A stretch of 64,000 bases of DNA from NCBI GenBank assembly GCA_006384855.1, contig VCJN01003311.1:16038-80037 (forward strand), read 5' to 3'. The number at the start of each line of letters is the position of its first letter. Positions within the stretch are counted from its first letter, which is position 1. A program made the translations under genes and the position numbers. Source of the DNA: Tetraselmis striata. Lineage: Eukaryota > Chlorophyta > Chlorodendrophyceae > Chlorodendrales > Chlorodendraceae. Positions 30,701 to 42,700 of the stretch are shown in pieces. The notes beneath the pieces are model-generated. The model saw only the letters and a program-made list of their open reading frames with translations, ran no database searches and had not been told where the DNA came from.

Positions 30701-33700
30701 TCAGGGCCACTCGCGGCAGGGACGCACATCAATGTGACAGTGTCCCAGCTGGACCCTTTTGGCAACCGCTACTGGGCTGGCGGCAACCTGAGCGCCGCTC
30801 TCCAGCAGGCAACCCCCCCCCCCCCCCCCCCTTCACTGATACCCCTGGGAGAGCACCTGCGTCCCTGTGGCTAGGCACCTATTGAGCGGCAGTTGTGTGC
30901 GCGCAGGTGGACGTTGACGCAGAGGGCGTCGAGCTGCTGCCCCTGCTGGCGGGCGAGTACATTGGGCAAGTGGTGGTGCCACTGCGCGTTACGGCTGCCT
31001 CGCCAGCAGGCTCCCCGCTTGCGGTGCGCCTATTTGCACCGGCGTTGCCTGCCGAGCAGTCGCCGCTCTGCGGCGGCCCCATCATGCTGGAGGTGGTGCC
31101 TTCCCCCGCGAGCTCCGCGGGGTCCCAGTTGACAGGCGCTGCCCTGGAGGGCTCCATTCCCGCCGGGTCCGATGCTCGCCTGACGCTGGTTGTGAGGGAT
31201 GCCTGGGGCAACGCGGTTCCGGTGGATGCGGCGGACGTCGGCGTGCTGCTTACACCACTGTGCGCACCCCCCCCCCCCCCCCCCCCCCGGGAATATACGA
31301 CCATACACACATACTACCAGAAACAGTATAGCCTTCATTAGCAAGCCAAACGACCATATGGCAAGGATGCTATTACATATATATGAACATCAGCATGGCG
31401 ACGCCCTATGGTGGCGGTCAGCACGCAGTACTGAGTAGCCAACCCAATAAAACATGGCAGTAATGCAGTGGCGCAGATGGCAACCGACTGCAGAGTACTA
31501 GCGTGTGCCGGCGGAACCAACCCGCACCCCGTTCCTTCCTCCTGCCATAACTCATCTGTGTCCTGTGATCGGCAGGTTTGGGAACTCCACTGTGGCCAGT
31601 CTACCGGGCGCCACGTTCACGGGCAATCAGCCAGGCGAGGTGCAGCTTGCCTTTGCCGCTGCTCAGGCCGGCCGCTGGCGCCTGGACGTCACCTTGAGGT
31701 CAGCGTGCCCGCTGGCCTCCGCCACCGCTGCAGTTTTCCGCGCGCCCCCGCTGCCTCTCTGCCTGCCCCGCCTTCTCACCTATCGGCCGGTGCCGGATTG
31801 TTGCTGCAGCGGGGAGCCCTTTGGGGAGGCGCTGGAGGTGGAGGTTGCGCCTGGCCCGCAGGACCTGTCCTCCGCCACCGTCTCTGTCACGCCTCCAGTT
31901 GCCACTATCCTCGAGGCGGGGGAGCAGCTCCGTCTGGCGGCGCTCGCGTCCGATGCGTTTGGGAACCCCCGCCCCGGGGACGCGCTCAACCTGGAGCTGC
32001 GCATCGCGGTGGCCCCGCCAGAATACCGCCAGCCCTCTGTGACCCAGAATGACACGGAGGACGGCGGCGCAGAACTTGCGGTATGCCCGGTTCCCACACA
32101 CCCCGGTTCCCGCTGGCACGTGCCTCGGATATGCCTGTGGTGTCACCATCGACTTCGATGAAAGTGAGTGCGGGTAGTGACAGTTCCTTATTGGTTCCCA
32201 TCCAAGTATGGTTCTCAACTGGCGACTTTATGGACTTCTAGGAGACTCGATACTCTCACTACAAAACAGTGGTTTTGGGGTGTTAAGGCACGTTTTACTC
32301 CCAACGTTTGAGGGACTTTCAGTGCCTCACCGGCAAATGGGATTTATCGCCCAAGTCGCCATACTTCTGGCAAAGCACGGGGGGAGGGGGCGGGGGGCGG
32401 GGGGGGGGGGGGGGGGGGGCTAGCTATTTCCCGGTGATTCACCGCCGACAAACCAAATTGGTGACGTTGGGATCCTACCAACTAGTTGCCGGTATAGCCT
32501 TAGGCGAGGGACGACGTGGATCATCAGCTACCGGCTTGTTATCTCAGGGCTGTGCCCACCCCCGTAGGTGTCATTCTTCACGGCGGGGAGCTACCACTGG
32601 ACGCTGTGGGCCAACAATGCGACGCAGATCCTGGCGGGCACCACCCAGGTGCGGCTGCCTCCTCACCCGCACCGTGCTCCCTGGGTGCCCCACCGCCAGG
32701 TAGCTATGCATGCCATGTGGCTCACCTCCATCCAGGCGCCACGTGGGCACTCTGGCAAGCTTTGCTTTACAAGACCCATGCCCTGCGCTACCTGGAGGGA
32801 ATTGTAGGCTCTGCTGCGTCCCAGCTTCAAGTGGAGCTGACACATGTGACGACGTTATATGGAAATGTCGCGTGCTCGTACTGTCAACGTCCTCTCCCGC
32901 GCACAGGATGGTCAGCCGCATCTGTACAGTACATTCCTAAGTCAATCCGTGGCAGCCCTTTGCAGGCTGATGTTGTGCATACCGGTACTGCATCAGTGTT
33001 GCTGCGATCGATTGATTCTCGTATGCGTGTCGATGACATCTGCGCCAGGTGCTGGTACCAAGCACCCTGCACGGTTTCGACATATACATAGGAGGATTGC
33101 ATTTACGTCTATTTTCTATATTATACATTCAAATCGATTAGCATCTAGCGTGAATTAAAACGCAGACCCCCAGGACCCAACTGACTGTTAGAACGGAAAT
33201 TCGGCAATTGGAAATATAGTAGAATGGAAAAAAGTGGAATATAAATTGTGCTATTCGTTTGGACTGTTTGGAAAGTAAACTGACGGACACATCTCAATCT
33301 TATTGCGAATAGATTCTGGAATGCACTAAGGACATTTTTTGATTGTGTACTGCTCATTTATCCTGGAAAAAGTATACGTGCATTCTTTGTAATTAGATAG
33401 CGATACAGGAATGCGGACAAATGCACAACGCCAATATGGCGTTAATCATACTGGCAACAATTACGAGTTATCCGTTCACGCGTCATGAGATAATCCTTGT
33501 ACGGTGTAACTCAGCGCATATACGGCGTGCATATGCACTGGTAAGGATTACATAGCGCGTTTGCTAGCAAGGATTGCAAACTACCCAGTGTAATCTGATG
33601 TAGGAATGAATGCTTACGTAATCCGTACTACTGCGTCTTGACAGTCTATTGCGAATGGAACTTCAGCAATACCAATAAGATGCGAGTAGAATCATAACAA

Positions 33701-36700
33701 ATGGAGTAGAGAATACGCTAGAAGGGAGGCAGAACGCGGCCAGGCACCGCCGTTTAAAAAAGAATCCCACCTACGCGGGAGTATTGGGTATTGTGCGGTG
33801 TTTCACAGGGCAGGTAGACAGCGTCACCCAGAGCCGCATGTTGGAGCTGACCGCCACCCCTTGCCGCTGGGTAGGTGGCTGCCGGCCCGCTGTCTACGGA
33901 GCAGAGCTGGTACGAGGCGCCTGCGGATGTGGTGGCAGGCGAGCAGGTGCGCGGCGCCCTACCCCGCGGTGGCTGGAGGCCGGCACTACGCTTGACGCGG
34001 CGTCAGCCGGCCGCGCCATCCCACAGCATCCCGCTACCGAAGCACTGCGGTGACTCCCGAAGACGGGGGGAGGGGGGATAATACTCGCAACTATTCATTT
34101 CGCTCATCCCGTGTACCTAAATACAATGTGTAGCAGCGATTTCTGAGGACGGGAACCACCGCAGCACACCGGTCAGTTTCGATTACCAAACCCACCAGGG
34201 GGGGGGGGGGAAGAGTTTGTAATGATGACCCCCCACATGCTGCTATCGCGCGGGGTGGAGGAGGGCAGGGGGCAAAACGATGTGTATGCGGGGAATTAAG
34301 GATGTCGTACGGGTACATGTATGGCGCCGCATAGATGCTCCCTATAAACAACACGAACGCGCAGCCCTGTGCATTCCCTTCCAGACTACAACTGTGGCAC
34401 CCCACTGCGGTGGGCGGGCCTACTACCAGCCGCACCTTCTTCGCGCGGGCCCTCTGTGCAAAAGCGCGGATACTGAGCCGAGCGCACCCCCCCTCTGACG
34501 CCGCGGTCGTTGTCTGCGGGCACTGCTCCAACAGGCCGAGCTGCTGCTGTACGCACGGGATGAGCACGGCAACACAGCGGACGCCAACAACGCGGTCAGT
34601 TTGCTCCGCCTCGCCGCCAGCTCACCGACGCTTCGTCCCGTCTTCTACGGACTGCAAGGATTTTCCGAAGGAGGGGCAGGCGAGGGCACTCTGGCGGCCG
34701 AGCCGTCGGGCTGGGACCCGTCCCGTCAGGCGTACACCTTTGCTTTCACCGCCATGGTGGCAGGGACGTACGATGTCACCGTGCGCTCCGCACCCGGACC
34801 AGGTGCGCTCCCTGACGGAAGACCCCCATGGCGCAGTGAGGATGCTCAGGGGCGCGCCGAAATTCGCGTGACCATGTTTGCTATTTGTACATGCTTCTTG
34901 GACCCGCACCGCGGTCGTCAGGCTTGCTCGCGTGGCATGGGTGCGGGTGTCTCCCAGCGAGCGCTAGTCGATAACAGACTGTTGGTTGTCTTTCGCGCGG
35001 CACCCCCGATTGCATCCTGCGGAGCCGGAGGTCTCCCAGAACGAGTGACCGACTAACCAGTTTATTAGGATGGAAGTTCGGTAATTAAAAAATAATAGCA
35101 AGAGAAGCAGAAAAATGTGTATAGTTTGGATTTATTTGGCAGAAGACTGACGCATACAATCTAGTCGTATTGCGAATCGATTTCAGAAAGCACTAATTAC
35201 ATTGTCTGATCTTGTATTGCCCATTGAGTACGGGTTGGTTCACGTTCATTAGTATTTGTATTTTTGTGCCAGTCGACAAATAGCCGACATTTCAAAGTCT
35301 GACACTTGCGCAGTGGCACCGGACCAATCCTTACAGATACCGGTACAAGTACGTGTAGCGAAATGTCTTTACACGCCCAGAAATCTGTATACAATAGAAC
35401 TACACGCGTATTTAACGAGTATTATAATACTGGTATGGATTACCTAGCGCGGTGGGTTAGGATATTGTAGCCACGAATAATGATATATCGCAGCTATATT
35501 GCACATGTAGGATTGCGTAATCCTTACTATCGCGTCTTGACAGTCGGTAACAATGGAACTTGAGCGATACTAAGACGATGGTAGTAGAATAATAACAAAA
35601 TATAATGGAGAAGGAAAAACGCTAGAAGGGTGGCAAAACACGGCCAGGCATCGCCGTTTAAATTTAAATTTTGCCATCTACTCGCTAGTACATATAAGAC
35701 TAGATGCGCACGCGCATAGTCACCCGCAATGGCAACCGCTCTGTCGGCAACGTCAGCAAAGGGCGTCAAGCGGGGTTACGGTGGGAGAGTACGCACTGGC
35801 CTGCACAACCCAGAGGCCGCGATGTCCAGCCGTGCACTACCGGTCCGTGGCGCCAAGCCTGAGTTCCCCCCCCCCCCCCCCCCCTGGGTGACTGATTGCT
35901 CAACAATGCGTGCAGATGGCGAGGCGCTCGATGGGCAACCCAAAATCGTGCACGTCGCCCCAGCTGCGCTCGACGCCGCCGCCTCCGTGCTTCTTCTGGA
36001 CAGCCCCCTTGCCGGGGCCGCCTTTGAGGCGGGGCAAGTAATCACGGTCTGGGTGCGGGCTGTAGACCGGTGCGACCCCCCCCCCCCCCCCCTGCTCTCG
36101 TTTAAGGGTTTTAAGAGTTTTAGGGTTTAAGGCTTTTAAGGTTTCCTAGGGTTTATTTAATAACCGCCGGGGCTAGCTGACTTGTCCCTGCAAGATTGTA
36201 CCTACAAAACCGTTCTTGCCGGGTCAGTGCGCCTCAGAGGTTTTTGGTTACAGGGGTTTATGGTTCAGAATTTTAGGGTCGTTTGGGGTTATTAGGGTTT
36301 GACGGTGTTGACAGCCGTCCCTTGTGCTGGCAACGGCCTCAGGTTTGGCAACTTGCTGGTGGCCAGCGATGCCGTGGCCCAGCTGGCGCTGCCCGCTCTA
36401 CAGCCCTCCGTCAGCGAGGCGCACGTGTCGCTGGAGGAGGTGGCGGGCACCGAGGCGGTTGCGTCCGTGAGGCTCCGCATTTATGCGGTTGGCGTGTACC
36501 GCCTTGACGTCACCGACCTGGCGGGCAGCCAACTAGCAGGTTGCGCTGTCCCTCCTAGCTCTTGCCCTGTACTTTGCCACATGTCCCTGGCAATGCCCTC
36601 CATGTAGCCGCACACTGATGCCCCCCCCCCCCCCCCCCCCGCACACCACACCCTTCCCCTTTCCTTGCTTCTTCCCCGCGTCCACCTCTGCGTGTTCCTC

Positions 36701-39700
36701 AGGATCTCCGCTGCAAGGCCTCAGAGTGACTGCGAGCGCGCCCTCCGCGGCGACCTCCACCCCCACCGGCGCGGGCCTGTCATCCGCGGAGAATGGGCAG
36801 TGGAATGACATCCACCTGCTGCTGCGCGACGAGTTTGGCAACCCTCTGGCGCCAGGTGCGTGTTCCCACAATGCTGCGCCGCTCGGAGCGTCTGTGCGTG
36901 AGTGTGTGGGCGCCCCAGCTCGGTCCGTCCCAAGGCGCCTGCTGTGCATGCACCTGAGCTCATGCTGGTCTATCTTGCAGGTGACGCAGCGCGTGTTGAG
37001 TGGGCAATCACTGGGCCGGCGGAGGCTGAGATGGAACCGCCCGCGCTACTGGAGATGGCTGACAACGGCAGGTGTGGCCACCTAGCACCCGCCCCCCTTT
37101 TTGTTCGCAAACCAGTGCTTGCATGGCTGATGATTGATTAACCCCCCTCCCTGCCCCTCTGCTTCCGTCTCTTTCCATTTGCGGTTGCCGCACAGCTTGC
37201 GGGGCCGCTACCGCACCGAGCTGCCGGGCGACTACAACGTTACCATCACCCTGGACGGGCAGCCACTGCCTGGCAGCCCCTTCCAGGTTGAGGTTGGCGT
37301 GGGGAGCGTCGTGCCCGCAATGTGCGACCCCCCCCCCCCCCCAACTGGTGCCTCTTTCTCTTCCGCGCATAGCAGACAATTCATGCACTTCTGTCCCTGT
37401 GGATGGTGCCCCCCCCCCCCCCCCCTCCGCCCTCGTCTTCCGCCTTCCGCTCTCAATGGGGGATAGCTCAACCCTGCACACCATCGTGGGTCTAACCAGT
37501 CTGGGATGGAAGTTTGGCAATTAGAAAAATGTTAGGAAAAAAATGTGTTGAAAGTTTGGATTATTTTGAAAGGCAACTGAAGGATACTTCTCAGTCGTAT
37601 TGCGAATTCATTTCGGATAGCACAAAGTAAATTGTTTTAGTTTGTGTTGCCCATTTCTTCAGGACAAGTGTACGTACATCGTTTGAAAATGGATAGCGAT
37701 TCTGGAATGCGTACCGATGCACAACAACAAAATGGCGTTAATTATACTACATTCGGGACGCAATGGCGCGTATCAAATGGACGAGTACTCCTTGTATTCG
37801 TTAATACAGGTAGTATCAGGTAGTATATCGTTACATATTGTTAGGTAATACTATCCTCACCCATTGATTGACTAATTACCTAGCGAGTTTGGCACTGAGG
37901 ATACATTGCAGCAATATCGCAGACAGAAAGGATTATGTACAACAGCGATATTGGTATTGTTGGTAGTAGGTGCCGCAGATGTGCTCCTGGGGCAGCCAGT
38001 CTAATGTGTGTGGGTGTTGCTGTCACTGCGGCCCCCAGGTCGGAGGCGACGGTGCTCGGCGGGGCCACCACTGCCGAGGATGCCATCACTGTCGCGGTCA
38101 CCGCGCGTGACGCCGCTGGAGCGCCGATCACCGACCCCAATGTCAACTTCACCGTGGCTGCCATGCTGATTCCGCCGGACGGTGGCGCCCCACAACCCGT
38201 TGGCATCTACACCGCCACGCTCGATCCAGAGTGAGCGCCCCCCCCCCCCCCCCCCCCCCCCCCCCGCCCCCACACCGGGAGACGCCCTTATCAACCATTG
38301 CTGTCACGCAAGCCGCCACTGAAGTCAATAATGGGTCCACTGTGGCGGGGCTTTGCATGTCGTTGGCAGTGCGCATATCTATTCAAAATGACGGCATCTT
38401 GCCCTTGCAATGCCCGTTTGACACGTTTGAGTTTTTAGGGCTTGATAATACCCATTCCCGCCTGACGTGCATTGCAAGTGTTCCGGACGCGGTTACTGTG
38501 CGGGAAGCTGCGCACGCTGCTGCTTCTACCCCATACTCTTGAGTAACTGCGGGCCCGGAATTTGCATCAAGTGGCAGGGAGAGCTGGTTGGTAGGTGGAA
38601 TAGTCACGACAATTAGGGTCCGCGATGTAAACGCACATTGTGCTTATTAGCTGCAACCAGACCTCAGAAGTAATATTCGGCAATTTGACTCGTATGATTC
38701 GTATAATATTCGGAATATCGATATTGGCACGAAATTCGTAGTCGGACAATCATTAGGTACGGCTTCAAGCGCAGCTTTACCCGTTATCTGTATACATACG
38801 AGTACGTATACAGGTGGTGCAGGCCGCATTTAAGAAGCGGCTCGTGTTGATCTCCTAGTTCTGCTTTATTTAGCGGTCAATTTGTCACCCCACAACTACT
38901 ACATGTGTAATTCACACGAGTACGCACAGGCACCAGCACACGTATTGCTGATCAACTGATGACGAGATATTACGCGTTTACTCGTGCTCACTGCCATACC
39001 GTGCTCTTGAGTCACCCATAGCGACTGTTTTCGGAGAAACGAGACCCCCCCCCTTCCCGACCAGCACCTAAATATATTGTCTGACGCCCACCAGCGACCA
39101 CCCTCATATTTCGCCAAGAGAGCAGCTTCTCACAGTACCCGCGCTGTGCTGGCCAGGTCGGGGCTGTACACCGTCGACATTCCGCCTGGGCTTGCGGGCA
39201 GCCTCTCCCTCACCGTGCTGTACGAGGGCAGCGCGGTAGGCGGCAACGGCGAGGACGGCCAAGCCGCGCCGCCGCTGCTCAGCGTCACCCGCGAGCCCGC
39301 TGAGCCCGCGCTGGACGGCTTCCACCTTGCCGGCTCCCTCTTGGCAAACTTCACCGTGAGTGGCCCTCCTGCGAGCACACTCGCCCGTCCACGTGTGGAT
39401 GCTCTTCCGTGAGCGAATAGTACTGATTGCCCCCCTCCTCCCTCCCCGGCTTTCCAGGCTGGCAGCCCGCTGCACCTGGACGTCGAGGCACGCGACCGCT
39501 TCGGCAACGCCGTGCCCCTCAATGAGACAGGCGCGTTGGTGGTGTCCTGGCGCTCGGAGAGGCGCGGGGAGGTTCGCACCGCCACTGCGGACATGATGGA
39601 CGGGGTGGCGCGGCTGGACCTGCAGGTGGGCGCCCGGCCACGGAACGGAGGCTGCGGCCTTGCCGTGAAGCGCCGCCGCACCCACGGGCGAGCGTCAATG

Positions 39701-42700
39701 CCTGGCGAGCTAAGAGTTGCCAATAATGCACGCGCAAACAAACACTCCCTTGGGTGCCGCCACACGTGATCCCGTCATTATTGCTGTCAGTACAAGTGTA
39801 TTTCGTATGAGTATATGAGTGTCAGTATATGTAATATAATAAAATATTAGATAGTATGTATGTATGTATGCATATATGTATACCACATATATATGCATAC
39901 ATATAATATGCACATATGTATGTATATATACACATATGTATGTATGTATGTATGTATGTATATGTATGTATGTATGCGTGTAGGTATTGCAAGGCTGTTT
40001 GCTAATCATGCCAAACACGTCATTGTCCGCCAGCCGATGCCGAAGTCAATAGCCACCGGCTACCTCAATATCCCTGCCCCCCCCCCCGCCCCCTCCAGTG
40101 CGCGGTGTTGCTGCTGCGCTGAGCTGCTTTCCCTCCCGCGCCGCCCCGCTGGGTAGATCGACGCCGCGGGCGCGCTGGAGCTGAACGCCACCTTTATGGG
40201 CGATCACCTCCCCGGCAGCCCCTTCACCCTGACCGCCACCCCAGGCGCCGCCTCCGCCGCCACCACCACCTTCGAGGTCTGGCCACAGGAAGTAACCGCC
40301 GGCGAGGTGCGCCCCTTCCCCTCCCCCCCCCCCCCCCCCGGGTCCACCCGCACATCTGCTTGGGTGCCGAACATGCCGCGCTGACAGCCCCCAACCCCCG
40401 GCAGACCCTGGTCGCGGATCTGCGCCTACGCGACACCTTTGGGAACACCGTTGGCGAGGGCAGTCCTGCGCTGGCGGTGCGCGGGTCGCCGGGCAGCGGC
40501 AGCCAGGTGACGATGGCCATTTTCCACCCCCCAACGCTCAAAAGCGCAGCGGCGCCCCCGTCAGAGCCACGCCTACACCACCAGCCCACACCCACTGCCC
40601 CTTGTTGCCACTGGTATCCGACTGTCTCTTATACAAAGATCAAGGACCTTGACCTAGCGAATGGCGTCGCATGTCTACAGATCCCGACGCACCTATGAGC
40701 ACTCCGCATAGTATAAGTCTTGACAATTTGGGCTGCATGCAACCAATGAAAACATTCTCTACGATTACGCCATACATTTCGTCTACATTTGACCTCTGGC
40801 AGGCTTGTTAAGGCCAGGTTCTCATTTGCGATCTTCTTCGCACCGCATCGCCACTGCCCGTACATGCAAAGCGGCAGCCACGGCCTCATCCACCACATGG
40901 AGCGGCGTGTTCCTCACCCCCCCCCCCCTCGGTTCCCACCCGGATGCGCACAGGCTCTGCCGCCTCCCAGCACCTTGGTCTTTGACCCCGCAACCAGCGG
41001 CTTCACGGCAAGCTGGACGCCCACACTGGCTGGCGAGTTTCTGCTGGTGGCCACCTTGCCGCTGCTCCCCCAGGTGTGGCTGGCCCCGCCGTGCCTTAGC
41101 ATTCCTCAGTATGCATACCGTAGCCACGCTTTGGATTTGCGGTACATTACCGTCCACCCCCTCCCCGTTCTCCGCCCGGCTAAAACAGAAAATCTGCATT
41201 TGTCTTGAAACACATCAGAATACAACACGAATGTTGTATTGAGTCCATCATTTCTGGACCACAGATCCAATCAAATAGTACGGTTTGCATTATCCTTTAT
41301 TGTCTGATATTGTCCATTATGGTCCACTGTTAATCTTCCGACATCCTGCTGATTGCATTGTTATCACGGGCCCAAATACGGGCAAAAGAATGCGGGCCGT
41401 AACTATGGGAACGATGCATCTATAAGGAGCCCTTACTAGGAGCCTCCACTGCGATAATGGAACCTAAAACAAGAAGATTTGCTATACAGTTTCGTCTACA
41501 TTTGACCACTGTTAAGCAGGGCGGGCCCTTATTCACAGTATACCCGGCGCCCGTACCGAGCAGCCCAATGAGAGTGCTCAACCGCCCACTGGGTGGCCTC
41601 CCCCCCACACGCATGCTCCTGCTGACCGCTGTGCTGTGGGTGCCAGGCAAACTGGACCGCATCGGTAGTGGTGCTGGCGGGCCCGGCCAGCGCAGAGGCG
41701 TCGCAACTGGACGCCGCCCTCACGGCCAGCAGCACCGTCGCCAGCGAACCAGCGGTGAGTCCCCCCCCCCCCCCCCCCCCCCGGCCCCTTGCTCCACCGA
41801 CCATGCTGCAACCACAAGCATCTGACCATCCGATGGGCTTCACAATCGGTGGACGTTCGCCTACCGCATCCGCACGTCCGTTGTCTTGCCCCAAAACTCT
41901 AAAACCCCCAAAACCTTCTGAAACCTATCCCAGGGAACGCAAACCCGTCCTACCTGTCAGAGGTCAAATGTTGACAAAATCATAGCGGAACCGTACCGAA
42001 TTTTCTCATTTATTGCATGCAAGCCCATTTTGATAAGGCTTATAGTATTGTTCAAGTGGTTTTACATAGGTGCGTAGGCAAGGACAGGCCATTTGTCCCC
42101 CCCCCCCCCCCCCCCTGCATGATCAGCCTGTTTGGCGCCGACGTGACGTGTCGGAGCTAAGGCACCGCTGCTCGCCGCAGCCGGTGGTGGTGTTGCTGCG
42201 GGACATCTACGGCAACCCGGCCACGAGCCTGGACGGCTTGCAGCTGGATGTGGAAGTCGACGGGTGACCCCCCTCCCTCCCCCCCACTTTGCACCCCCTC
42301 CCTGCCTTCTTCATGTCACTCGCGGTTGATATGCCTCAGCGATCAGGGCCACAAGTGCATTGAGGCGTGCAGAGGCTCAACCCCCCTCCCCTCCTTGTCC
42401 CGCCCCGCCCCTCTTGGCCGCCTTTTTGTGCTATCGGTGGAATCCCCCAAATCAGGTCCATGCTCGGGGGCGACATGCTGGCGTGGGCAGAGATGCCAGA
42501 GGGGGGCGACGGCGCCTGGCAGCTGACCCTCAACCTGACGACAGCCTCCCCAGGCGCGGAGGTATCGGTGCAGCTCAACGGCACGGCGGTTCTGGGCGGC
42601 AACTACACGTGCGCCTACCCCCCCCCCCCCCCCCCCTCTTTTCACAGGCATCGCCTGACTGTTGGCAGTGGCAGCGGCATGCGCTCTGCCCAGCACTACA

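Larger units (their letters stand above)
32568..37321 (+). other. Giant gene exons 22-29: filamin-type repeats
   Basis: Exons: 32568-32648, 33875-33946 (least certain; 33814-33870 also looks coding), 34535-34802, 35916-36069, 36343-36539, 36703-36855, 36981-37071, 37196-37321. Signatures: DEHGNTADAN, DRFGN (split between exons 25 and 26 as CG/G), DEFGNPLAP and a complete repeat end SLRGRYRTELPGDYNVTITL then GQPLPGSPFQV. The split codon CG/G and the phase match across these junctions support the model. The introns here are the long ones (up to 1.2 kb) and hold the repeat families listed separately. Confidence 0.8.
38039..40506 (+). other. Giant gene exons 30-34: filamin-type repeats
   Basis: Exons: 38039-38230, 39157-39355, 39458-39625, 40157-40306, 40405-40506. 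Exons 30 and 31 join as TATLDPE/SGLYTVDIPPGLAG across a 926-bp intron, which is a typical repeat end. Exon 32 has AGSPLHLDVEARDRFGNAV and exons 33-34 join as WPQEVTAGE/TLVADLRLRDTFGN. The donors of exons 30 and 33 (GTGAGCG, GTGCGCC) are followed closely by poly-C. Confidence 0.82.
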
